A DNA stretch of 64,000 bases, from positions 32,980,503 through 33,044,502 of the forward strand of contig OY726560.1 in the NCBI GenBank assembly GCA_963383645.1, written 5' to 3'. Below the pieces are notes generated by a model, which saw only the letters and a program-made list of their open reading frames with translations, ran no database searches and was not told the DNA's origin. The DNA is from Muscardinus avellanarius (taxonomy: Eukaryota > Chordata > Mammalia > Rodentia > Gliridae). The position numbers and the translations under genes were made by a program. Position 1 is the stretch's first letter. Every line of letters begins with the position of its first letter. Of the stretch, positions 35,479-45,475 are shown piece by piece.

Positions 35479-36714
35479 TGGATCTACTTTTAAGATAGTT
35501 CTCTCATAAGTCTATGAAGTTAGTACTAGCTGTCACTTTGACACATGGCTGGGCTGCAGAGTTTAAGAGCTTCCATCCTACTTTAAAAATACCTCTTCAT
35601 AGGCTGCTTGGTTGTTCGTATAGTATGGTGGCTTCCTTCCAAGAACAAATACTCCAGAAGAATACAGGAAGAAAGTGGGCTACAGTTTCATAAGGTAACC
35701 TCAGAAGTTGCAAAGCACTGTCTCTGTTGTACTGGTGGAGGTGGTACAAAGGTCAACTTAGATTACAAAGAATGAACATAGATTCCCTATCTCAACAAAG
35801 GGAATAACAAACTTTTAGAAGAAATACTGGGCAGAAAATATTGTGGTGGCCATATTAAGAAACTGCAATGTGTCACAATCTAGAAAATTTATTGGAAGAG
35901 GACAAGAAGGAAAAGACCATATAGACAAAAATAACCTCCAGTTTATGCTTTATGGATTATTGTTTTAAAGGTAACATTGTTATTAGATAATACAGTGAAA
36001 AAATATCATTTGTATATGTTTCACTCAGCATCTACATTGGATTTAAATACTGGATAAGGCTTCAGAAGGATGATGAGAGTTTTCTGAAAGTTTTTGGAAA
36101 GCTTTTGATGCTTATCTTGCTCCTAAGTATTAATCTCATTATTTGGCAGAATGTAGACACTAGCTAAAAAACTTGGTAAGATTAGTAAAAAAAAAAAAAA
36201 AAAAGTGGAACAAAACTAAACAAATTTAAAACCAGTTACAGAAACTTAGATGTCTTTGTTTTTAAAAGGAAAAAACCATAGTTTTTTTTTTTTTTAAAGA
36301 AAATAGGAAGCCAATCCTTTCAATTCATTATTATTATCTTAAGGGACTAATACTGAGAATTTCCTGACTAAATTCTAATATATCTTCAATTATTTGCTTT
36401 CATGTTTGAGAATACATAATGGGCCCCATGCAATCACCTCCTTGTCTTAGGTAAAGTTATTAAGGGCTTAAAAAAGAAATGGCCCTGTGGCAGTCCTGGG
36501 TCTAGTTGTGGTAACTGTTATATAAAGGTGGTGGCTACAATGAGTGGTAGCTGAGAAAATGCAGAGGGAGCAGAGTTCTGGGCTCCTTCTGGTTCATTTA
36601 TCCACACTGGTGAGCATTCCAAAAGACGAGCTCATACTCACCTCTGCCTTGTGCACTTGAATTCTTGATTCACACGGGCTCAGAAAGCAGAAGAATGAAG
36701 AAAAATGGAATGAA

Positions 36715-36915
36715 GCTGGGTGTGGTGGTGCATGTCTATAATCCAAGCATTCGGCGGGCTGAGACAGGAGGATCATGGTTCACAAACAGCCTCAGCTACT
36801 TAGTGAGGCCCTTTGCAACTCAGTGAGACCTTGTTTCAAAATAAAGAATAAAAAATAGGGCTGGGGTTAGAGCTTGGAGGTAGAATGCCCCTGGGTTCCA
36901 TCTCTAGTACCAAAA

Positions 36916-36962
<47 letters not shown>

Positions 36963-37016
36963 AACAAAGGAAGAAAGAAAGAAGGAAAGAAAGAAAGAAG
37001 GAAGAAAGAAAAGAAT
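36715..37016 (+). mobile_element. B1-dID SINE with (AAAT)n then (GAAA)n tail
   Basis: GCTGGGTGTGGTGGTGCATG ... GGTTCCATCTCTAGTACC, then about 12 AAAT units (to 36962) and a GAAA/GGAA purine tract. Confidence 0.93.
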
Positions 37017-37049
37017 AAGGAATGAAAAAATCAGCCACAAAAGTAACAA

Positions 37050-37378
37050 ATTGGATGCTCTCTCTAATATGTGTAAGCTAGGAAGAAAATGGGTCATAGG
37101 AAAAGCTCTAGATGAAGGAGAAAGTAGAGATGAGTAAATAAGGAGACCTAACTGAGGGGGATGAAAGAGGAGAAGAGGGAAATTCCCTAATGCACATACA
37201 CATAATGCACATTCACAAACATATCAAAGTCAATCACTAAGCCAAATAGGAGAAGGAGGAAGGGGAAGGGAATGGGGTGAGAATTAGGAAAAGGCTAAAT
37301 GAGTGATGTGTGCATGTATGCCTCTACCATCTTGTAGCCTATTAAGATATCTGACTAAAATGGACCAATAAAAAAAAG
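37050..37378 (+). mobile_element. L1 3' UTR and terminus
   Basis: Contains GTCAATCACTAAGCCAAATA GG, a purine/G-rich block (GGAGGAAGGGGAAGGGAATG), GTGATGTGTGCATGTATGCC and the end TGGACCAATAAAAAAAAG. This is the same order as the antisense copies at 35.3 and 44.3 kb and shows that GTCAAYCACTAAGCCAA belongs to the L1 3' UTR. Confidence 0.72.
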
Positions 37379-38845
37379 TCTTCTTCATGGTTTCATGGCA
37401 AGGCTAAATTTACCTACCACACACTCTAGTCCATTTTTATTTTTCCCTTGAACAAATTACTCACACGGTCACCAAAGTTCAAACTGTGCGAATCATGTGA
37501 AAAGGGATGACGTTGCATGTAACATATATTTTAGTATTAGGAAAGCAGGTGTGTAGCAAAGCACATTCATACAGATATTTATTAAATGGTTGTCATGTAC
37601 AAAAGCGTAGAACTAAGTGCAATAAGATGCTCGCTCCAATTTGGATCCACGTTAGATGCCAGAGTTGATTTTGTTAACCTCCTCGTTGTTAGTCTAGTAC
37701 TCACTTTCACTCAGTCAAGTTTACAAAGCTGCACATTGCTTACGATCTGACTCATCGCATGGCAGCCTTTTATTGCTGCTTTCTCTTTTCTCAGTCTTTT
37801 CATTGACTGTCTGAATACACATCATAAAATCAGCACTCTTGGCTTTGAAGACATTTATTAAAACAATGCTTTTGTGAGAGGAAATTTTATGAGACCCGTG
37901 GCTTAGAACACCCTTGATCTATTTACTCCAGATGATTAGATCCTAATCCTTGCAGGGAAGATGGGCTCTAATGCTTACAGGCTGTGCTGGGAGAAGTTGT
38001 AAATGTCTCGATTGCAACATGGGTGCACAGCTCTACCTCAGTGACTGTGATCCTGACATTTATGATCTTTGTTCCTTGAGCTCAGTCCACCCAGGATAAA
38101 GTGTGCCTATGAGGTAGGTGGTTCTTTTGGAGGAGAGCTACAACTACAAGGGTACAACTACAATCTCAAAAGTGTGCTTTTGGTGTAGCTAAATGTGAGA
38201 GAAGATGTGTTAGTGCACAATGGATGTCAAATTCATTTTATTCAGAAAAGAAATCTACCATTCAGTATTCACCAAGGGAGACACTGGAAAACATCTCACA
38301 AGGGCGATAGAAACACTGGAAGGAAGTTTTTTAGGCAGTGATCTTATGCATGGAAGAAGTCCAACATGACAAAATTGAGTTTGGTTAGGAATAAACAGAT
38401 CCAGGAAAGGCCTTCTATACCTGTGTCAGGCATTGGGTAGTCATTTGGGGATCAACCATTTGACCTGAACCTTTAGGGGAGTTGCAGGGGGTGGATAAGT
38501 ACAGTGAAGAAGTTAATTTAGATGTAAAGAAAAACATTACGTTCACAGTCACGCATGCGAGTCACCTGCAGGAAGAAGCTGAGGAAGATATCCCAAAGAA
38601 GCCCAAACTTGACCTAGCCCTTAAAGTATGACCATGTTTTTCAAGATGAGAAGAATAAAACATTGTATTCCTAGAAACCAAAAAAGAAAGTAGTGAAGGA
38701 ATACAGAGAAGATAACCTGAATAGCAAAAGGCACTGAATGGAGACTGGAAAGGCTTGAGGCATTAAGATCTCTTCATATAAAGAGGGAGAAAGCATTAGT
38801 GGTTCAATAACAGCAGTAGCAGCAGCACTTCCAGGTCATTCCAGT
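37379..38845. other. Noncoding DNA; one unexplained short open frame
   Basis: 38464-38631 is open for 55 codons, with an acidic/lysine-rich end (EEAEEDIPKKPKLD) and AATAAAA 25 bases after the stop. It has no start codon and no recognised family. ~37560-37620 resembles an L2 3' scrap. Confidence 0.4.
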
Positions 38846-39395
38846 TGGGGGAAGCTTGTGGAGACAGACTGCCTGGTTTGCATTACAGGAATATCATTTA
38901 TTGTGGGACCTTAGACAAGCTACTTAATGCTATGGGCTGTTAAAAGAAAAACTTAAGACAAATTAAATCTAGCAGAATTCTTAGGATTAAAGAATGATTC
39001 ATGAATCAGGCAGTACCCTGAACCAGGAGAGGTTCAGAGAGCTCCACCCAGCAATATGGGCAGCCAATATTTGCAAAAAGAACAAGAAAGTGATGCACAG
39101 ACGCTGCTTGATTAGTAACAGCTTGGCCTTTGCTTTATTCAAATATAATCTGATTAGTTGGCATCCTGTGATTGGGTGAAACTCAGGTGCTATGATTGGC
39201 AGAGACTCAAGCTATTTGTTATAAGAATGCACTCTGAAGTTACAGGGCAATTTATTCACATGCTAAGTTAGGTTGCAGTTTGCTATGTAGGAATTAAAAG
39301 CATAGATGTAGCTTTAGACCTCTTCATTTAGTTTTATAGGGTCTCAGTTTACTCATTAGCAAATGGGGATGGGAATAGAAATTTTAAGGTTGGTA
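38846..39395 (+). repeat. MIR split by an LTR-like insertion
   Basis: 38860-38937 gives MIR text (AGACTGCCTGGTTTGCATTA ... GACCTTAGACAAGCTACTTAATGC), and MIR resumes at ~39348 (CTCAGTTTACTCATTAGCAA ATGGGG). Joining them restores the expected MIR order. Confidence 0.6.
38938..39345 (+). mobile_element. Solo-LTR-like block inside the MIR
   Basis: A ~400-base block beginning TGTTAAAAGAAAAACTTAAG. It contains repeated GTGATTGG/CTGATTAGTTGG CCAAT-box-like words and has no coding capacity. Size, TG start and clean interruption of a MIR suggest an ancient endogenous-retrovirus solo LTR, but the 3' boundary is not a clear CA and the family is not assigned. Confidence 0.45.
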
Positions 39396-39492
39396 GTACA
39401 AAGATCACATGATTTGATAAGGTACAAGTATTAAAGCAATATTAAAACATGAAATGTACTATCTAAGTGTAATTAAAGATCTAGGATTCTAG

Positions 39493-39678
39493 GCAAGCAT
39501 GGGGGTGCATGCCTATAATCTCATTATTTGAGAGGCTCAGACAGGAGGATCACAGGTTTGAAGCTTGCCTCAGCTACTTGTGAGCAACTGTTTCAAAATA
39601 AAGAATAAAATCAGGCTGGAGGTATAGGTCAGAGGTAAAGTGCTCCTGGGTTCAGTCCCTAATACCGCCCCCCAAAAC
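39493..39678 (+). mobile_element. B1-dID SINE
   Basis: GGCAAGCATGGGGGTGCATG CCTATAATC ... GGTATAGGTCAGAGGTAAAG ... GGTTCAGTCCCTAATACC. Confidence 0.88.
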
Positions 39679-40379
39679 ACAGATGTAGGTGTCTACCATT
39701 GACATGTGACAGGATGACTAGATGGATGAGATGACACCTACCCTATCCATAAGGCTGTGTGTGATTTGGGAAACAGAGTCACTATGGGTATTACAGATTG
39801 AGGGATATATAATAGCAATGAGCTTCAGCATCTAATCAAGCAGTCTGTATAGTTCTGCTACTTCTATATTTGGGGTAAAAACAAAAATAGGACTAACATA
39901 TGGGTCGAGGAAAGACAAACATGCAGATGAGAGAAAAGCCCAGAAGTTGCACTGGTCCCTCAGGCCTCCAGCCTCCATGGTGCAGGTGACCTGCAGGACA
40001 AGCATATGCCCTTCTCAAAAAAAAAACCTGCACCTTCTCTGTCTCAGGGTGAGGGAGGATGACAGAAGAGAGCAGATGGAAGCAATGGACATGCAGGACA
40101 AGATGTGGCCCTTTGGATCAGATGACAGTGCCTGTGAATTTCACACCTGCCCTACACTAAATGAATGTAAAAATGGCTCTTAACTCTCTTCTGACTTGCA
40201 AATTTTTCTTGTGGGTTACCCTATTCTAGATGTAACAGGGAAAGGAAAACCTAGGATCATGACTCCAGCTTAGGTAAGCCAACATGATACAGTCAGTAGA
40301 CCTACACATTCACAGTGAAGTAGAACCAGGCTCTCAGCTTTCTTAACACCCTCAACTTCAACAATCAAAGAAAGAGTGA
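39679..40379. other. Unassigned noncoding sequence
   Basis: Slightly GC-richer than its surroundings. Contains two related words (CCTGCAGGACAAGCATATGC near 39990 and CATGCAGGACAAGATGTGGC near 40090). Possibly old LTR, but I cannot support a family. Confidence 0.3.
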
Positions 40380-40515
40380 GCCTGGCATGGTGACATACAC
40401 CTATAATCTTAGTTATTTCAGAGGCAACTTAGCAAGACTCTATTTCAAAGTAAAAAATAAAATAGGGCTGGGGATCTAGCTCAGAGGTATAATAGGTTTA
40501 ATCCTCAGTATTGGG
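40380..40515 (+). mobile_element. B1-dID SINE with internal deletion
   Basis: CCTGGCATGGTGACATACAC start. The middle is shortened, with ID half GGGCTGGGGATCTAGCTCAG AGG ending TCCTCAGTATTGG. Confidence 0.82.
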
Positions 40516-40969
40516 GGAGGATATAAATGCTTCTTCCTCAAAATAGAGAAATAATACCTTTAAGTTTTTGCAGGGTAGGGCCTTTGCCTGCCTTTATAAC
40601 CTCTCCTCTTGCTCCTCTCCTCTTTATTCCGTATGAATCTATTGAACTTATTTTGCTTTTCACATGTATCAAGTCTGACTCCACCTGAAGAACTTTGCTC
40701 CAGGGGTGATTTTGCCCCTTTGCCCCATGAGACATTTAGAAATGGCAGGGGACATTTTAGTTGTCCTAACTTGGGAATGCTTCTGGCATATAGTATATAA
40801 AGGCCAGCTATGCTTACTAAACATTCTACAGTACTCAGGGCAATCCCCTACCTAAGAGAATTATCTTTCCTAAAGTATCAGTAGTGACAATGATGACAAA
40901 TAACTCACTATTCCCTTAGCCTAGAAGTTCTCATAGGTCTAACCACTGTGTCCACTTTCATGTCAATGT

Positions 40970-41716
40970 CTTAAATTGCAAGACTTCCAAAGCACAGGAA
41001 ATTAAAGCAAGAATTAACAAGTAGGATTGTATCAAACTAAAAAGTTTCTTCTCATCAAAGGAAACCATCAATAACCTAAAGAAGAAGCCTACAGAATGGG
41101 AGAAGATCTTTACCCGTCACCATTCTTGATAGGGGGCTAATATCCAGAATATACAAAGAGCTCAAAAGACTCTACACTAGCAAAGCAACCAACCCAATCA
41201 AGAAATGGGCAACTGAAATGAATAGACACTTTACAAAAGAGGAGATACAAATGGCCAATAGATACATGAAAAGATGTTCAACATCACTAGCCATCAGGGA
41301 GATGCAAATCAAAACTACTTTGAGAGTCCATCTAACTCCAATCAGAGTGGCAAGCATAAAGAAATCAAACAACAACAAATGCTGGCGAGGATGTGGGGAA
41401 AGAGGAACTCTTTTACACTGTTGGTGGGAGTACAAAGTAGTTCAGTAGCTATGGAGATCAGTGTGGAGATTCCTTAGAAAACTGGGAATAGATCCATAAT
41501 ATGATCCAGCTTTACCACTCCTGGGTATTTTTCCAAAGGGCTTGAAATCAGAGAACTACATTAACATATGCATACCCAGGTTCATAGCAGCAGAGTTAGT
41601 AATAGCCAAAATTTGGAACCAACCTAGATCTCCATCAACAGATGAATGGATTGCAAAATTATGGGAAATATACACAATGGAATTCTATTCAGCTATAAAG
41701 AAGAATAAAATAAAAC
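40970..41716 (+). pseudogene. L1 ORF2 C-terminal fragment
   Basis: The 3' end of L1 ORF2, matching the same region of the minus-strand L1 at 55.2-56.1 kb. It encodes, in broken frames, [24 protein letters not shown], [20 protein letters not shown] and IWNQPRSPSTDEWIAKLWEI peptides up to FYSAIKKNKIK. It stops there and passes without its own 3' UTR into a SINE. 5' truncated, and frameshifts are present (e.g. between 41435 and 41542). Confidence 0.92.
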
Positions 41717-41931
41717 ATGGTGGTGCACGCTTGTAATCCCAGCATTTGGGAGGCTGAGACCAGAGGATTGTGGTTCACGGACAGCCTCAGATATTTAGTG
41801 AGGCCCTACACAACTTAGTGAGACCCTGTTTCAAAATAAAGAATAAAAAATTGGGCATGGGGTATAGCTTGCAGGTCAAATGCCTCTGGGTTCCATCCCC
41901 AGACCCGCAAAAAATAAATAAATAAATAAAA
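41717..41931 (+). mobile_element. B1-dID SINE fused to the L1 end
   Basis: Lacks the first ~8 bases of the SINE (starts ATGGTGGTGCACGCTTGTAA), same strand as the L1. Ends CCATCCCCAGACCCGC plus (AAAT)n. Confidence 0.93.
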
Positions 41932-41947
41932 GATAAAAGCTCTATGA

Positions 41948-42178
41948 GCCAGATGTGGTGGCTCACACCTAATAACCCAGTACCTGGAAGGCTGGGACAG
42001 GGGGACCACAGGCTTGAGGTCAGCTTCAGCAATTCAAGGATGCCCTCGGCAACATAGACTTTGTTTAAAAATTAAAAAATAAATTGAACTAGGGTAGCTC
42101 AGAGGTAGATGGGGTTCAATGACAGAGAGAGTGAGAGAGAAGGAAGGAGGGAGGGACAGAGAGAGAGAGAGAGAGAAT
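41948..42178 (+). mobile_element. B1-dID SINE with (GA)n tail
   Basis: GCCAGATGTGGTGGCTCACA start, ID half reduced (CTAGGGTAGCTCAGAGGTAG), then a GA/GGGA purine tract from ~42121. Confidence 0.85.
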
Positions 42179-42185
42179 GTGTGTG

Positions 42186-42275
42186 TTCCATGAAGCAACT
42201 GGACTGTATCCCTATCTCCTAGAGTAGTGTCTAGCATGAAAGTCCTCAATAAATATTTATTAAGTGAATAAGTGA
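42186..42275 (+). repeat. L2 3' end
   Basis: CTAGCATGAAAGTCCTCAAT AAATATTTATTAAGTGAATA is the typical L2 3' terminal pattern. Confidence 0.6.
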
Positions 42276-42276
42276 A

Positions 42277-42468
42277 GCCAGGCGTGGTGGTGCACGCTTG
42301 TAATCCCCACACTTGGGAGGTGGAGACAGGAGGATCGTGCAGTTTTGAAGCCAGTCACACTGGCTTAAGAGACCCTGTTTCCAAATAGAAATATAAAATA
42401 GGCCTGGGAGTGTAGCCTGGAGGTTAAGGGCTTCCAGGAACCCTAGTGTACCAAAAAAAAAAAAAAAA
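42277..42468 (+). mobile_element. B1-dID SINE, 'GCTGGCTTAAGA' subfamily
   Basis: GCCAGGCGTGGTGGTGCACG, CACACTGGCTTAAGAGACCC, GGCCTGGGAGTGTAGCCTGG, then A16. AAGTGAATAAGTGA on the left and AAGTAAATAAGTGA on the right are the target duplication. Confidence 0.95.
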
Positions 42469-42484
42469 GTAAATAAGTGAGTTG

Positions 42485-42665
42485 CAATCTATGTTCTAGC
42501 CCTTACTAGCTCTGTGACTTCAGCAAGTTAAAATTTCTGGTTTCCTGTTTTGTTATATACAAAGAGTTTTTAAAATATTAACCATCCAGAGTGAGAAGTA
42601 ATGAGATAACATACTAATGTACCGGGCATAGAACAGGCAACTAGTCAATAGTGATTCTCTATAGT
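42485..42665 (+). repeat. MIR remnant
   Basis: CTAGCCCTTACTAGCTCTGT GACTTCAGCAAGTTAAAATT TCTGG ... GGTTTCCTGTTTTGTTATAT follow the MIR order, ending in ACCGGGCATAGAACAGGCAA. Confidence 0.7.
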
Positions 42666-42769
42666 ATTTATAGTGTACCAATTGCACAACATTGCAACCA
42701 TATGCTAAATCATAATTAGTTACGCAGAAACATTTAGTTAATTTAAAAATCGACTCTCATTTTCTATAA

Positions 42770-42935
42770 AGAGTTAGAAGGTAAAATGATTAAATGTATG
42801 GACTGTGGCTCACACTTTCTGAGTTCAAATCCTAGCTACACTTCTTGTGGCTGTAGCTCCTGGGACATATAACTTAAACTCTCTCTGCTTTGGTTTCTTC
42901 ATTTGATGTGTTGGCTATATGTAGTGTTAACTATC
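42770..42935 (+). repeat. MIR remnant
   Basis: ATGGACTGTGGCTCACACTT TCTGAGTTCAAATCCTAGCT AC ... CTCTCTGCTTTGGTTTCTTC ATTTG in MIR order. Confidence 0.72.
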
Positions 42936-43875
42936 TTATAGAAAACTTAGCCTGGGTTCTTCAAAAATCCTGAGTCTGAAAAGGGAGATTACATGAGAGT
43001 GGTTGCTTTAGGAAGGGAAGAAATTCAGATATGACTGAGTGAGAAAGTAATGTAGAAAATGGGGTAGAGTTAATCGGACGCTCCCCAGGAAACTGTAGAA
43101 GGCAGTTTAGAAGCCTCTGCCAGAGAAGAGGGAGGGCTCACCCATCAGTTACTGACCCCACTGGTCAAATGTAACCTCCTTGCACTTGAGGTTTGCAAGT
43201 GTGACTTAGTGGGGTCCCCCAGGCATCCCATCTAGCTGAGGCACAGAGAGAGGTCTGGGGTGAGATCAGAGGCTTCCACCAGAACACACAGGTCAGCAAG
43301 GGGATAAGGATCAGGGGTATCAAAGATGTCCAGGACATCCAGCAGTTTGTGCATTAAATGGTTAACCACAGCACTGAGCAGAATCTGGAGCCCTGATAGC
43401 ACTCTACAAGTATTATGTTACCTAGCTTATGATTATTGTTTTATATTAAAGTTCTTATAGACCATCCCTTCATAAAAATTCATGATGTTATTATTTGGAA
43501 GAAAACATTAGAGTGGGATGTGGGAAACTTTCTCCTATCAGGTCCACCTGATAAGCTCTTCTTTCATTTTCTCAAATGAGTTTTGGTTGCCCGAGTACAA
43601 GGTGCTGAACTTACGCAATAGACAACAGAAAATTACTGGATCTCATCTATCCTTGAAGACTTGAAATCTATTGGGGAAGATAAGACAGCATACATACAGC
43701 TCAAACCTGTATGTCGGAAGGTAATGCCACATTGCATACATTCTAAAATGCACATCTCTGCCCTCCTTCATCCCTGACCCCTGAATTTAATATCTCTAAA
43801 ATCAGGGTTGTTTTAATAAATGGCATTTCAGATTTGATAAAATAGGGTAAGTTTCAGCAAAGGGGTATCAACACA
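42936..43875. other. Unassigned noncoding sequence
   Basis: 43040-43400 is moderately GC-rich and may be an old repeat. I could not name it and see no coding signal. Confidence 0.35.
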
Positions 43876-43899
43876 GTTCCACGGAAATGAAAAGTATAA

Positions 43900-44100
43900 C
43901 ATGATTATTTCTAGTGTGGGGCCTCTGAGGAACAAGGAAATACATAGAAAGTGACAAAAATAATATACATATGAGTCAATATTAGATAGTGGCTGGAGTA
44001 AAACACACCAAGTCTGTGTGCATATATGTTACTATCACTCTATACTTCATTATGATTCATAATTACAATGCACCAATAAAAGTATACTAAAAATAAAAAA
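43900..44100 (+). mobile_element. Diverged L1 3' end
   Basis: CTGTGTGCATATATGTTACT ..., TTATGATTCATAATTACAAT GCACCAATAAAAG reproduces the local L1 terminus (GTATGAATACAGTGCACCAATAAAAA) with many changes. Confidence 0.55.
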
Positions 44101-44342
44101 ATAAATGCATTAGTGTCCTTAGTTTTTTCCTCTTTAGAATGACTGTATTTGACTGATTACAGATCCCTATGTTAGTAGCCTGAAATTTTCTTTGGCTGAG
44201 CTTGATGGAGCTGTCATAGTCCCTCCCCTCCTACCTGTTCTTCCAGCAGAGGTTTATCTGTTCTTCCAGAAAGAAGAACAATCATGTGGCTATGAGATCT
44301 TGTCTTCGTCAACAGTCTCACTGCTAGATATGATCCAAATCT

Positions 44343-45076
44343 TTTTTTTTTATTTTTTCCATTTTTTTTATTGGTGCACTGTATTCATACATCATAGTGG
44401 GATACAAACTTTTGTAGACATACATGCACACATCGCCCAGTCAGCCCCAACCCGATCCCCACCCCATTCCCTCCCCATCCCTCCTTCCCATGCTTGGCTT
44501 AGTGGTTGACATCTAGTATTATAGCAATTTATCCAAAATTAAAAATGATAATCTCACATAACAGTTTCATTTGTCTGATACCAAGCTTTTGATGACTTAA
44601 AGATAACATTTCAATATTTCTTTTTGCTTTCTTTCTTACCAGAGAATATTTTTTTTCTATTTTTTAGGTGAAACTATCATATATTTATATATTTATTTTT
44701 CAGAAAAAAATCTATCCTAATATGGAATATGGATTCTAGATACCCAAAATGATCTTGAAAAAGAACAAAGCTAGAAGATATATATTTTCTGATTTCAAAC
44801 CATATAAAGCTACAATAATTGAAACAGTGTAGTACTGTTCTAAAGACAACTATATAAACCATTGGAGTTAAATACAAGCCTAGAGCTAAATTCTTCCCTA
44901 TATTATCAAGTTATTTTTGACAAGGTTTCCACGAACATTTGGTGGTAGAAATAATCTTTTAACTAAATATTGTTGAAACATAATAATTACATGGAAAAGA
45001 ATAAAATTGGACCCTTACCTAGTCCCATATACAAGTATTAACTCAAAATAGATAAAAGACCTAAATATAAATCTTA
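44343..45076 (-). mobile_element. Chimeric retroelement copy A (5' truncated), 13-bp TSD
   Basis: Minus-oriented insertion. The T-tail is at 44343-44365, followed by the antisense of the L1 3' end (TTATTGGTGCACTGTATTCA ... CCCTCCTTCCCATGCTTGG), then ~180 bases of non-L1 sequence. The last ~380 bases are a piece of old L1 ORF2 that runs opposite to the element (plus strand here: AGCTACAATAATTGAAACAG). ATGATCCAAATCT is duplicated exactly at 44330-44342 and 45077-45089. The entire body matches 61126-61853 in inverted orientation with only scattered substitutions. A duplicated target outside and a shared chimeric interior show that the composite moved by retrotransposition as one unit. Confidence 0.9.
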
Positions 45077-45149
45077 ATGATCCAAATCTAAAGTCTTCCT
45101 TCCTTTAGAGGAAGACTCATTTGCTCACAGATTTTTGAAGATGTTGTAG

Positions 45150-45475
45150 TCTGTGTCAGGCTGGGTCTTTGGAGTTCATGGACAGAAACAGAGAGAGGTA
45201 GAAAGAGCGAGACTCTGCTCTGCATATTTTGGAAGCCAAAAGCAGAAAGCAAGCAAGCCAGGGTGGGGATTCAAAGACAAAAGCACAGCCCCGAGGCCAC
45301 ACCTGGGGGACCCACACCAGCCTGGCCAAGGTTCCCAACCAGACAAATGCATTATAATGGATTTATCTACTGGTGAGATTACAACCCTTGAGACTCAATT
45401 ATATCATCTCCAAACACTAATTAATGAGCTCCTCAGGGGACATTCTATATATAACTATAATAGATCCCTAAGCAC
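45150..45475 (-). repeat. Possible old MaLR-type LTR remnant
   Basis: CTGGTGAGATTACAACCCTT and CAGGGGACATTCTATATATA ACTATAATAG resemble the reverse-oriented start of MaLR LTRs. The 108-codon ORF here shows no known domain. Weak call. Confidence 0.3.

Larger units (their letters stand above)
34921..35880. repeat. Possible old interspersed repeat carrying two later insertions
   Basis: 34925-34998 (AGTGATCTATTCCTGCATAA CTATTC ... AAAATTTAGTGGTTTAAAAA) and ~35500-35870 (ATGGCTGGGCTGCAG..., GTGGCTTCCTTCCAAG) look like parts of one ancient mammalian repeat. It is interrupted by the SINE at 35000-35180 and the L1 3' end at 35297-35478. Family not named. Confidence 0.35.

Noticed and set aside
31600..37016. 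CRISPR-like regular arrays
   Set aside because: Regularity comes from tetranucleotide microsatellites without unique spacers; the genome is eukaryotic.
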